Assembly: GCA_012027055.1 (NCBI GenBank)
Contig: VEPF01000100.1
Span: 1-10,808, forward strand
Length of the DNA: 10,808 nucleotides
Reading direction: 5' to 3'
Origin: Gemmatimonadota bacterium
Lineage (GTDB): Bacteria; Gemmatimonadota; Gemmatimonadetes; Longimicrobiales; RSA9
Part shown: positions 1 through 7,420 of the stretch, one piece after another
Layout: the number at the start of each line of letters is the position of its first letter
How positions within the stretch are numbered: the stretch's first letter is position 1
The notes under the pieces: generated by a model
The model's database searches: none
What the model was told of the DNA's origin: nothing
Seen by the model: the letters and a program-made list of their open reading frames with translations, nothing else
Program-made: the position numbers and the translations under genes

Positions 1-312
1 GCGCAGCGGCACCCGCGCCCGGGCACCCGCCGTGCGCGCCGGCAGGCGGACGGGCAGGCGCGCCAGCCGGCCAACCCAGGCCACGTGCACCGGTTCGATC
101 CCCGCAGCTGCCAGTGTCGCGTGCCTTGCCGCGAGCGCCTCCGTCACATTCCGCGGCGAGTCGAGCGGCGCGCCCAGGGCGCGCAGCGTGAGGAAGAGGG
201 CTTCCGGCGAGGCGTGGCGGCGCACGCCGCCGATGTCCCGGTACCAGCGCAGCACGCCGGGCAGGTGGGCCAGTACGTGCAGGTCGCGCCGCAGCTCGGG
301 TCGCGTGCTCAC
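1..312 (-). CDS. malQ: 4-alpha-glucanotransferase (amylomaltase), N-terminal part, cut by window start
   Basis: Only the first 104 codons are in the window. The GH77 enzyme transfers alpha-1,4-glucan segments between malto-oligosaccharides in the cytoplasm. The translation (starting MSTRPELRRDLHVLAHLPG) carries the N-terminal hallmark of bacterial MalQ: WYRDIGGVRRHASPEALFLT around residues 23-42, followed by LRALGAP and, near residue 80, PVHVAWVGR. The catalytic barrel lies outside the window. The start is the GTG at 310-312, which overlaps the maltokinase stop as GTGA. A GAGGAG ribosome site (318-323) sits 5 bases upstream, inside the maltokinase gene, so translational coupling is likely. 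Its place after glgE and maltokinase supports a role in alpha-glucan metabolism. A fusion with another glucan enzyme further downstream cannot be excluded because the rest is unseen. Confidence 0.82.
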   Translation of the reverse strand, partial: MSTRPELRRDLHVLAHLPGVLRWYRDIGGVRRHASPEALFLTLRALGAPLDSPRNVTEALAARHATLAAAGIEPVHVAWVGRLARLPVRLPARTAGARARVPLR

Positions 313-1904
313 CGGCGCTCCTCGAGCAGGTCCGCGATGCCGCGCAGCGGGATCGCGGTCCAGTGCGGTCGGTTGTTGAGCTCGTAGCTCAGCTCGTAAA
401 GCGCCTTTTCCAGCAGGTACGCGTCGAGCAACTCGGTCAGCTCAGTGGCGTCGCCGGGCAGGAAGGACGCGTTCCCGGCCGCGGCGAAATACCCGTGCAG
501 GAAGCTGGCCGCGGTCTGCGCGTACCAGTACCGGGCCCAGGCCTCGCGCCGCTCCCGTTCCGGCTCGGGAAGCGGCTCCGCCTGCGCGCGTTCCAGCAGC
601 GCGGCGTGCGCGGCATAGTGCCAGGACCGGACCATGCCCGCCACGTCGCGCAGCGGCGAGCCCTTGAGCCGCCGCTCGCTCAGCGGCCGGAGCGGCTCGC
701 CCTCGAAGTCGATGATCGTGAAATCCCGGCCGGTGAACAGTACCTGTCCCAGGTGCAGGTCGCCGTGCGTGCGGATGCGGAGCCCGCCCACCTGGAGCGT
801 GCGCACGCGCTCCAGGTGCGCCATGATCTCCGCCTCGCGCTGCAGCAGCCGGTGCGCGACGGCGCGCAGCGAATCCGGCAACTGCGCCGCGCTCGCGGCC
901 AGTTGCTGCAGTGCCCGCGCCGCCCCGGCGCGCATGGACTGGCCCAGCGCATCCAGGTAGGGGGGCGGGCACGGCTCGGGCGCGAAATCGCGGTCCGCGC
1001 CGCCGCTCGCCAGCGTGGCATGCAGCTCCGCCGTCCGCTGTCCCATGAGCCGGGCGTGCGCCAGGAAGTCGGCGCCGATCAATTGCTCCGCGCCCGCTCC
1101 CGGTCCTTCCCGGGCCAGCTCCAGCAAACGCGCGGTGCTCGTGTCCACGACCGGTGCGGGCCGGTCCGCGGCGGCGGCCCGCTTCTGGAATCGCGCCACC
1201 ATGTCGAGCGCCAGGCCCCAGGCATCGCCCTGGTTCGGCACGAACTCCTGCACGATGGCCACGGTCCGCGCCGGCTCGCCCTCGGTCCGGTACTGGATGG
1301 CGCCGAGCACCGCGGGGGTATGCGCGTAGCCGTGCTCGGTGAGAAAGCGCCCGATCTCCAGGTCCAGGCTGGTCCCGGCCTCGAGCCGCCGGTACAGCTT
1401 CAGCACCAGCTCGCGCCCGTACACGATCGAGGTGTTCGACTGCTCGCGCCCGAGCACCACCGACTCCTGGTCACCCAGCCGCGCCAGCGCCTGCTCCAGC
1501 CCGCCGAATGCCTCGCCCTGGAGCACGCCGGTCCCGCCCTCGAGCCCCCGCCGCTCCGCCTCCTGCGCGAGCAGCAGCGCGCGGAAGGCAGGGGACGCCA
1601 CGGCGTCGTGCAGGACCGGGGCCGCCGCCCCGCCGCCCGGCCCGGTGGCGATCACCAGGTCGGGCGAGTCCGCCGCCAGGCGCGCGCCCGCCTCGCCCTC
1701 GCCGGTTGCGAGCGGCAGCACGTAGAGCTCTGCTGGGGCCGCTTCGTAGGTCACGCGCACCAGCGCCAGGCGCAGGGTCTCAGCGCGTGCCGGCAGCGGG
1801 ATCACGTCCGCGACCTCGCTGCAGCGCACGCTCCGCGCCTTCCCCTGGTACCAGCGTTGCCGCTGCAGGAAAGCCGGCAGCACTGCGCTCAGCTCGCCGC
1901 CCAT
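309..1904 (-). CDS. mak: Maltokinase (ATP-dependent maltose-1-phosphate synthesis)
   Basis: 531 residues. Phosphorylates maltose with ATP to maltose-1-phosphate, the donor for GlgE. The N-terminal cap domain is marked by RQRWYQGKAR (residues 15-24). LGREQSNTSIVYG (151-163) is the nucleotide-binding loop and K169 in VLKLYRR the likely ATP lysine. VQEFVPNQGDAW (218-229) is typical of maltokinases and of the kinase half of TreS-Mak fusions. The Brenner-type catalytic motif is HGDLHLGQ (380-387, D382), followed by IIDFEGEP (397-404, D399 for metal) and SPLRDVAGMVRS. It is longer than the roughly 455-residue mycobacterial enzyme. There is no trehalose synthase domain, so this is the stand-alone form. 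I chose the ATG at 1902-1904 because the cap domain begins right after it and GAGGGAC lies just ahead, overlapping the glgE stop. The frame stays open to 2096, but that extension is low-complexity and overlaps glgE. Confidence 0.92.
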   Translation of the reverse strand: MGGELSAVLPAFLQRQRWYQGKARSVRCSEVADVIPLPARAETLRLALVRVTYEAAPAELYVLPLATGEGEAGARLAADSPDLVIATGPGGGAAAPVLHDAVASPAFRALLLAQEAERRGLEGGTGVLQGEAFGGLEQALARLGDQESVVLGREQSNTSIVYGRELVLKLYRRLEAGTSLDLEIGRFLTEHGYAHTPAVLGAIQYRTEGEPARTVAIVQEFVPNQGDAWGLALDMVARFQKRAAAADRPAPVVDTSTARLLELAREGPGAGAEQLIGADFLAHARLMGQRTAELHATLASGGADRDFAPEPCPPPYLDALGQSMRAGAARALQQLAASAAQLPDSLRAVAHRLLQREAEIMAHLERVRTLQVGGLRIRTHGDLHLGQVLFTGRDFTIIDFEGEPLRPLSERRLKGSPLRDVAGMVRSWHYAAHAALLERAQAEPLPEPERERREAWARYWYAQTAASFLHGYFAAAGNASFLPGDATELTELLDAYLLEKALYELSYELNNRPHWTAIPLRGIADLLEERR

Positions 1905-1909
1905 GTCCC

Positions 1910-3955
1910 TCAGGATGCGGCCTCGTCGTCGGTTTCCCGGGCGATGCGGAACACGTGCGCGGGCGAGACGCGCGGATTCAGCTCCACGTAGTTCCACGCG
2001 CCGCGCCACGTGTACTTCGCGCCCGTGAGCAGGTCCTCCACCGCGAACGGCTGGTCCGGCCGGAGACCCAACTTTTCGAGCGGCACCTCCACCCAACCCG
2101 ATTGCGTGTACGCCGGGTCGATGTTCACCACCGTCAGGATGACGTTGTTCGCCGGTTCGCCCGCCGGCGGTACCGGCGCGGGCGGCACCAGCTCGTCGCC
2201 GTAGGGATTGAGCGAGCGCGGGTCATCGATGCCGCTCGCCTTGCTGTACGCGATCAGCTGGCGGTTGTCGATGAAGTGGAAGCGCAGCGTCCGGTTCTCG
2301 TGCAGCGCGGGGTTCTCGCGCCGGATCCGGTTCAGGCGTCCGATGAAGGCGCTCAGGCTGTCCGGGTGGTCGAAGTCCCACTCCCGGATCTCGTATTTCT
2401 CGGAATGCAGGTACTCCTCGCTGCCCGGCTCGCGCGGCACGTGCTCGAGCAGCTCGAAGGCGGGCCCGTAGATGCCGTAGTTCGAGCACAGTGTCGCGGC
2501 CAGCACCACGCGTGCCATGAAGGCGGCGCGCCCGCCCGTCTGCAGGTACTCGTTCAGGATGTCCGGCGTGTTCGGCCAGAAGCTGGGCCGGAAGAACTCG
2601 GCCACCTCCGAACGGGTCAGCTCCAACAGGTACTTCTCCAGCTCGGCCTTGTCGTTGCGCCACGCGAAATACGTGTAGGACTGCGAGAACCCCAGCTTGG
2701 CCAGCCGGTACATGCGGCGGGGGCGTGTGAACGCCTCCGAGAGGAAGATCACGTCCGGGTAGCGCGCCTTGATCCGGCCGATGCACCACTCCCAGAACGG
2801 GAACGGCTTGGTGTGCGGATTGTCCACGCGGAACGTGCGCACGCCCTGCTCGATCCAGAACAGGAACACGCTCTCCAGCTCGCGCCAGAGCCCGCGCCAG
2901 TCCGCGCTCTCGAAGTCGAACGGGTAGATGTCCTGGTATTTCTTGGGCGGGTTCTCCGCGTACTGCACGGTGCCGTCCGGGCGCATGCGGAACCACTCCG
3001 GGTGCTCGCGCACGTAGGGGTGGTCCGGCGATACCTGGAACGCGATGTCGATGGCGACGTCGATGCCCCGTGTCCCCGCTTCCTGGACCAGCGCCCGGAA
3101 ATCCGCCACCGTGCCCAGGCGCGGGTGCACTTCCTTGTGGCCGCCCTCGCTGCCGCCGATCCCCCACGGGCTGCCGACATCGTCCGGGCCCGCCTCCACG
3201 GCATTGTTCCGGCCCTTGCGCCGGCTCTCTCCGATCGGGTGGATCGGAGGGAGATAGATGGTGTCGAAGCCCATCGCCTCGATGTAGGGGAGCCGGGCCA
3301 CCAGCTCGCGGAAGGTGCCGTGCGCACCCGGCGTGGTCGCCCAGGAGCGGGGGAAGAGCTCGTACCAGGCGGAGCACCGGGCCCGCACGGGATCGACGGC
3401 GACCTGCAGCTCGACGTCGTACGCGGTCGCGTGCTCGAGATCCGGCCAGCGGGCCATGAGCGCGTCCAGGTCATCGCTCAGTGCATCCTCGCACCGTTCC
3501 GCCTGCGGCACATCCTCGTGGCGCAGCCGGGTCGCCCAGGCGCGCAGCGCCTCGGCATCGCGCCCCCTGGCCCGGTCCGCCGCCTCGTTCACCCCGCCCG
3601 CGCCGCTGCGCAGGTCGCTCGCCCCGGCCTGCTCCGCGCCGATGCGCTTCTTCAGGTCGTGGCGCCAGGTCTTGAAGTGATCGACCCACCCCTCGACCAC
3701 GTAGCGGTAGGTACCGAGCGCGTCCACCGCGAAGCTCGCTCTCCAGCGGTCGTTGCCCAGCGACACCATGGGCGCCTCGCGCCAGTTCCGCTGCTTCTCG
3801 TGCCGCCAGCGCAGCCGCGCCGACACCTCGTCGTGGCCGTCGCCGTACACGTCCGCTTCCACCGCCACCACGTCGCCCACCACCCGCTTGATCGGGAAAC
3901 GGCCCCCATCCAACATCGGCCGAATCCCTTCCACGATCACCCGTCGCCGGTCCAT
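1910..3955 (-). CDS. glgE: Alpha-1,4-glucan:maltose-1-phosphate maltosyltransferase
   Basis: 681 residues, the usual length for GlgE (GH13_3). It elongates alpha-1,4-glucan with maltosyl units from maltose-1-phosphate, releasing phosphate, in the cytoplasm. The N-terminal domain opens with VIVEGIRPMLDGGRFPIKRV (residues 7-26) and holds the DGHD and W-R-E-APM motifs. The barrel shows FDTIYLPPIHPIG (230-242), RKGRNNA, GSPWGIGGSEGGHKEVHPRLGT and PPKKYQDIYPFDFE. The nucleophile is D378 in FRVDNPHTKP, the acid/base E407 in FLSEAFTRP, and the third carboxylate D465 in FWPNTPDILNEYL. All are present, so it should be active. The start ATG at 3953-3955 fits the family N-terminus; a GAGGGAG (3966-3972) lies about 10 bases upstream. 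It is first in the glgE-mak-malQ operon, with the maltokinase start 5 bases after its stop. Confidence 0.96.
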   Translation of the reverse strand: MDRRRVIVEGIRPMLDGGRFPIKRVVGDVVAVEADVYGDGHDEVSARLRWRHEKQRNWREAPMVSLGNDRWRASFAVDALGTYRYVVEGWVDHFKTWRHDLKKRIGAEQAGASDLRSGAGGVNEAADRARGRDAEALRAWATRLRHEDVPQAERCEDALSDDLDALMARWPDLEHATAYDVELQVAVDPVRARCSAWYELFPRSWATTPGAHGTFRELVARLPYIEAMGFDTIYLPPIHPIGESRRKGRNNAVEAGPDDVGSPWGIGGSEGGHKEVHPRLGTVADFRALVQEAGTRGIDVAIDIAFQVSPDHPYVREHPEWFRMRPDGTVQYAENPPKKYQDIYPFDFESADWRGLWRELESVFLFWIEQGVRTFRVDNPHTKPFPFWEWCIGRIKARYPDVIFLSEAFTRPRRMYRLAKLGFSQSYTYFAWRNDKAELEKYLLELTRSEVAEFFRPSFWPNTPDILNEYLQTGGRAAFMARVVLAATLCSNYGIYGPAFELLEHVPREPGSEEYLHSEKYEIREWDFDHPDSLSAFIGRLNRIRRENPALHENRTLRFHFIDNRQLIAYSKASGIDDPRSLNPYGDELVPPAPVPPAGEPANNVILTVVNIDPAYTQSGWVEVPLEKLGLRPDQPFAVEDLLTGAKYTWRGAWNYVELNPRVSPAHVFRIARETDDEAAS

Positions 3956-4085
3956 GCCGCCCGCTCTCCCTCGGGTCTCTCTGGTTCCAACGCGCCGCGG
4001 CGGGGGCCGCGGGCGTCCTGCGCGCTCCGGACGTCCGCGCTAAATTGGCGGCCCCGGCCCCTACCTGACAAATCGAGGAGTCCCG
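3956..4085. promoter_or_regulatory. Divergent intergenic region between glgE (left) and the M24 peptidase gene (right)
   Basis: These 130 bases must hold the promoters for both outward-reading operons. A GC hairpin is visible: CCGCGGC (3995-4001), loop GGGG, GCCGCGG (4006-4012). The only AT-richer patch is around 4041-4046 (TAAATT), with TTGGCG at 4045-4050. I cannot assign a convincing -35/-10 pair on either strand. The peptidase ribosome site GAGGAG is at 4075-4080. Confidence 0.45.
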
Positions 4086-5456
4086 ATGGGCAACCTGAAG
4101 CGGGCGCTGATCGCCCTCGCCGAGGTCTGGCCGCTGTTCCCGGCCTCCGGACTGCCGGCCCAGGACCGGCCGCTCGGCACCCTGCGCGAGCAGGCCCGCC
4201 AGCAGCAGGAATGGCTGCGGCTCCGGCTCGAGCGGGTCATCCCCCGGCTCATGCGCGAGCAGGGCGTAGACATGTGGGTAGTGCCCATGCGCGAGTACCA
4301 CGAGGATCCGGTCTTCCGGGCCTTCGTCTCGCCCACCACTTTCTCCGCCCGCCGCCGCACCATATACGTGCTCTACGACCGCGGGCCGGAGCAGGGCGTG
4401 GAGCGGATCGCCATCGGCGGCAGCAGCCAGGGCGGGCTCTGGCGGGTGGTGCGGGATTCCGGGGCGGCCGTCGGCAAGGCGGGCGTCCAGCAGCGCGCCG
4501 CCGAACCGTTCGGTCCCGAGCAGTGGCAGCTGCTCACTGCGGTCGTGAAGGCGCGCGACCCGCGGGCCATCGCCGTGAACATCTCGCCCACGCACGCCTT
4601 CTCGGACGGGCTGAGCGCGGGCGAATGGGAGCAGCTCCAGCAGGCGCTCGGGCCCACGTACCTGGCCCGCGTGGTGCGCCGCGAGCTGCTGCCGCTGCAG
4701 TACCTGGAGGAACGCCTGCCCGAGATGCTGCCGGTCTTCCGGAAGCTGCAGGAACAGGCGCACGGCCTGATCGCCACCGCCTTTTCCAGCAAGGTGATCA
4801 CGCCCGGCACGACCACCACCGAGGATGTGGTCTGGTGGCTGCGCCAGCGGCTCGCTGACCTGGGGCTCGGCACCTGGTTCCAGCCCAGCGTGGACGTGCA
4901 GCGGGCGGGCGTGGCCATGGCGGATTCCGCGGACCCCGTGATCCTGCGAGGCGACGTCCTGCACGTTGACTTCGGCGTCACCGCCCTCGGCCTCAACACC
5001 GACACCCAGCACATGGGCTACGTGCTCCGCCCCGGCGAAACCGAAGTGCCGGCCGGCATCGTCGCCGCCTTCCGCCGCGGCCAGCGCCTGCAGGACATCA
5101 CCATCGCCGCCATGCAGCCCGGCCGCACGGGCAACGAGGTGCTCCGCCGCTCGCTCGAGGTCATGCGCGCCGAGCAGATCGATGGCACCGTCTACTCGCA
5201 CGCGGTCGGGGACCACGGCCACGCGGCGGGCCCGCTCATCGGCCTCTGGGACCGCCAGGAAGGCGTGGTCGGCCGCGGCGACGTCCCGCTCCGCCCGAAC
5301 ACCTGGTTCTCCATCGAGCTGCAGGCCACCACGCCCGTGCCCGAATGGAACGGCCAGCCGGTCACCATGGCGCTCGAGGAGGACGTCTACCTGGACGAGC
5401 GGGGTGCCGTCCACTGGGTGCTCGACCGGCAGGACACCTTCCACCTGGTGCGATAG
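4086..5456 (+). CDS. M24-family metallopeptidase (Xaa-Pro aminopeptidase-like), possibly exported
   Basis: 456 residues. Pita-bread fold metallopeptidases of the creatinase/aminopeptidase P group remove N-terminal residues, often ahead of proline, or cleave proline dipeptides. The C-terminal half holds the full five-ligand dinuclear metal site: D295 in LHVDFG, D306 in NTDTQHMGY, H379 in GDHGHAAGP, E411 in FSIELQ and E431 or E432 in MALEEDVYL. Residues about 40-200 form the variable N-terminal creatinase-like domain, with MREQGVDMWVVPMREYHEDP near 56-75. Residues 1-25 have basic N, hydrophobic core and LPA-Q, resembling a signal peptide, although the core contains a Glu; secretion is uncertain. 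The start has a GAGGAG ribosome site 5 bases upstream (4075-4080). It is the first gene of an operon with the ABC ATPase (10-base gap). The substrate is unknown. Confidence 0.88.
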   Translation: MGNLKRALIALAEVWPLFPASGLPAQDRPLGTLREQARQQQEWLRLRLERVIPRLMREQGVDMWVVPMREYHEDPVFRAFVSPTTFSARRRTIYVLYDRGPEQGVERIAIGGSSQGGLWRVVRDSGAAVGKAGVQQRAAEPFGPEQWQLLTAVVKARDPRAIAVNISPTHAFSDGLSAGEWEQLQQALGPTYLARVVRRELLPLQYLEERLPEMLPVFRKLQEQAHGLIATAFSSKVITPGTTTTEDVVWWLRQRLADLGLGTWFQPSVDVQRAGVAMADSADPVILRGDVLHVDFGVTALGLNTDTQHMGYVLRPGETEVPAGIVAAFRRGQRLQDITIAAMQPGRTGNEVLRRSLEVMRAEQIDGTVYSHAVGDHGHAAGPLIGLWDRQEGVVGRGDVPLRPNTWFSIELQATTPVPEWNGQPVTMALEEDVYLDERGAVHWVLDRQDTFHLVR

Positions 5457-5466
5457 CGCGGGCCCG

Positions 5467-6228
5467 ATGATCCCGGTTGTTTCCGCGCGCAGTCTGATCA
5501 AGCGCTATGGCGAGCTGACCGCCGTCGCCGGCGTGGACCTCGAGGTGCACGCCGGCGAATGCTTCGGGCTGCTCGGCCCCAACGGGGCGGGGAAGACCAC
5601 CACGGTCGAGATGCTGGAGGGGCTGCTCCCGCCCGACCAGGGCAGCGTGGCGCTCTTCGGCCTGCCCTGGCACCATCACGCGCAGGAGTTGCGCGAACGC
5701 ATCGGCGTGCAGCTGCAGGAGACGCACCTCCCCGCCAAGCTCAAGGTGGTCGAGGTGATCCGGCTTTTCCGCAGCTTCTACCGCAACGGCCCGACGCCCG
5801 AGGAGATCATGGCCGCGGTGCAGCTCGATGAGAAGCGCGACACCTGGGTGAGCCGGCTCTCGGGCGGCCAGAAGCAGCGCCTGTCCGTTGCCTGCGCGCT
5901 GGCCGGCTCTCCGGACCTGCTCTTCCTGGACGAGCCCACCACCGGCCTGGACCCGCAGTCCCGCCGCGCGCTCTGGGACCTGGTGACCACCTTCCAGCGC
6001 GCGGGCGGCACCGTGCTGCTCACCACGCACTACATGGAGGAGGCCGCACGCCTCTGCGACCGGGTGGGCATCATGGACCACGGCCGCGTGATCGCCCTCG
6101 GCACGCCCGCCGAGCTGACCGCTTCCCTCGCCGCCTCGCCCGCGCACGCCGGCCACTTCGTCGATCGCGAGCCGACTCTCGAGGACGTCTTCGTGGCGCT
6201 CACGGGGCGCCAGCTGCGGGAGGACTGA
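5467..6228 (+). CDS. ABC transporter ATP-binding protein (drug/ABC-2 exporter type)
   Basis: 253 residues, one complete nucleotide-binding domain of the DrrA/CcmA-like class that powers ABC-2 exporters from the cytoplasmic side. Walker A is GPNGAGKTT (37-45), the Q-loop Q84 in VQLQETHLP, the signature LSGGQKQR (131-138), Walker B LLFLDEP (151-157, catalytic E156), the D-loop GLDP and the switch H188 in TTHYMEEA. The end, EPTLEDVFVALTGR, is the C-terminal motif common to this class. The start is the ATG at 5467, 10 bases after the peptidase stop. The frame is open upstream but inside the peptidase gene, so a longer product is unlikely. No clear ribosome site is seen, so coupling to the peptidase gene is likely. 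The transported substrate cannot be told. Confidence 0.93.
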   Translation: MIPVVSARSLIKRYGELTAVAGVDLEVHAGECFGLLGPNGAGKTTTVEMLEGLLPPDQGSVALFGLPWHHHAQELRERIGVQLQETHLPAKLKVVEVIRLFRSFYRNGPTPEEIMAAVQLDEKRDTWVSRLSGGQKQRLSVACALAGSPDLLFLDEPTTGLDPQSRRALWDLVTTFQRAGGTVLLTTHYMEEAARLCDRVGIMDHGRVIALGTPAELTASLAASPAHAGHFVDREPTLEDVFVALTGRQLRED

Positions 6229-6232
6229 GCCC

Positions 6233-7309
6233 ATGCCCGTGCTCGCGCCCGCGCGCTCGCCTTCCCGGCGCCGCCGCGACTACCACCCGCTCTGGCAGCT
6301 CACGCTCGCCCGCTTCCGCGAGTTCCTGCGCGAACCGGACGCAGTGTTCTGGACGTTCTTCTTCCCGATCCTGCTCGCGGTCGCGCTCGGGTTGGCCTTC
6401 CGCAATCGCGGCGAGGACCCGGTGTACGTGGCGCTGCTGAGGCAGCCGGGCGCGGACAGCATTGCGCGGCTGCTCGAGCGGACGCCCGGCCTGCACGCGC
6501 GCGTCCTCCCGGCTGACTCCGCCGCGCTCGCGCTCCGCCGCGGCAGCGTCGCGCTGGTGATCGGCAGGCAGGATGGCAGGTACACGTTCCGCTACGACCC
6601 GAGCCGCCCCGAGAGCCGCATCGCCCGGCTGGTGAGCGAGGACGCGCTGCAGCGCGCCGCCGGCCGCACGGATCCCGTCGCGACCACGGCCGAGCAGGTG
6701 CGCGAGCCCGGCTCCCGCTACATCGACTTCCTCATCCCCGGGCTGATCGGGTTCAACCTGCTCAGCACCGGGCTCTGGGGCGTGGGCTTCACGGTGGTCC
6801 AGATGCGCAAGGAGCAGCTGCTCAAGCGCCTCTTCTCCACGCCGCTCCGCCGCCCGCACTTCCTGCTTTCCTTCATGTTCGCGCGGCTCTTCTTCCTGGC
6901 CGCCGAGCTGGCCCTGGTGCTGAGCTTTGCCTACCTGGTCTTCCACGTGCCTGTCCGCGGCTCGCTTTTCGCTTTCGCCTTTCTGGCCGTGCTGGGTGCC
7001 TTCTGCTTCACCTCGCTCGGCCTGCTCATCGCCAGCCGCTCCCGCACCCTCGAGGGCGTGCAGGGCCTGATGAATCTGGCGTCGCTGCCGATGTGGGTGC
7101 TCTCCGGCGTGTTCTTCTCGACGGAACGCTTCCCCGCGCTCATGCAGCCGCTCATCGCCGCGCTCCCGCTCACCGCCTGCGTGGACGCGCTCCGCGCCGT
7201 CATGATCGATGGCGCCGCCCTGCTGTCGCAGGCCGGCGAGATTGGCGTCCTGGCAGCCTGGGGAGTCGTCTGCCTCGGCATCGCGCTCCCGATCTTCCGC
7301 TGGCGCTGA
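6233..7309 (+). CDS. ABC-2 type transporter permease
   Basis: 358 residues, the membrane partner of the preceding ATPase, starting 4 bases after its stop. A GGGAGG ribosome site (6218-6223) lies inside the ATPase gene. The cytoplasmic N-terminus has an SRRRR stretch and the amphipathic LARFREFLREP. Membrane segment 1 is about residues 37-56 (WTFFFPILLAVALG). A roughly 105-residue non-membrane loop (57-162) follows, then five more segments at about 165-190, 212-238, 244-266, 278-296 and 336-354, which fits the ABC2_membrane family with its large loop between segments 1 and 2. MRKEQLLKRLFSTPLRRPHF (191-210) is the typical coupling region after segment 2. With one ATPase and one permease gene, a homodimeric exporter is likely. 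Substrate unknown. Confidence 0.91.
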   Translation: MPVLAPARSPSRRRRDYHPLWQLTLARFREFLREPDAVFWTFFFPILLAVALGLAFRNRGEDPVYVALLRQPGADSIARLLERTPGLHARVLPADSAALALRRGSVALVIGRQDGRYTFRYDPSRPESRIARLVSEDALQRAAGRTDPVATTAEQVREPGSRYIDFLIPGLIGFNLLSTGLWGVGFTVVQMRKEQLLKRLFSTPLRRPHFLLSFMFARLFFLAAELALVLSFAYLVFHVPVRGSLFAFAFLAVLGAFCFTSLGLLIASRSRTLEGVQGLMNLASLPMWVLSGVFFSTERFPALMQPLIAALPLTACVDALRAVMIDGAALLSQAGEIGVLAAWGVVCLGIALPIFRWR

Positions 7310-7420
7310 AACCCAGCGCCAGAAGGGCCGGGGGGTGGCCCCCCGGGGGTTAGTTCTTCTCCTATATCCCCGGGGGGGGGCACCTTCCTGCCCCCAGCGC
7401 ACCCCGGTAACTTGTCCGCC
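7310..7420 (+). promoter_or_regulatory. Permease-ubiD spacer with G/C tracts and AT-rich island
   Basis: The 111-base gap contains the hairpin annotated separately, then an AT-richer patch (7350-7367, with CTATAT at 7362-7367) that could be a -10 element for ubiD, then nine consecutive G (7372-7380). CCCCGGGGG occurs twice, at 7341-7349 and 7368-7376. No matching -35 is evident. Confidence 0.35.
7328..7360 (+). terminator. Probable intrinsic terminator after the ABC operon
   Basis: A perfect 8-base-pair stem, CCGGGGGG (7328-7335) with CCCCCCGG (7339-7346), closes a TGG loop. It is followed by GGG and a moderately T-rich stretch, TTAGTTCTTCT (7350-7360). It begins 18 bases after the permease stop. 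The T tract is interrupted, so termination may be partial. Confidence 0.5.

Noticed and set aside
363..1991. Plus-strand open frame of 542 codons opposite mak
   Set aside because: Shadow of maltokinase with a compositionally biased translation.
1905..2096. Extended N-terminus of maltokinase starting at 2096
   Set aside because: The extra 64 residues overlap the glgE 3' end, are Gly/Arg-rich and precede the normal family start; the ATG at 1904 has a good ribosome site.
4045..4073. TTGGCG with ACAAAT as a -35/-10 pair for the peptidase operon
   Set aside because: The -10 match is poor (three of six) and it would place the transcription start almost at the ribosome binding site.
1508..4858. 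Plus-strand open frame of 1116 codons running antisense to glgE and mak
   Set aside because: It lies opposite two clear enzymes and is rich in Arg, Pro and Ala without any domain. Such long antisense frames are expected where third codon positions are nearly always G or C.
3471..5501. Minus-strand open frame of 676 codons opposite the peptidase and overlapping the glgE 5' end
   Set aside because: Shadow of the M24 gene; no family features and it crosses the divergent promoter region.
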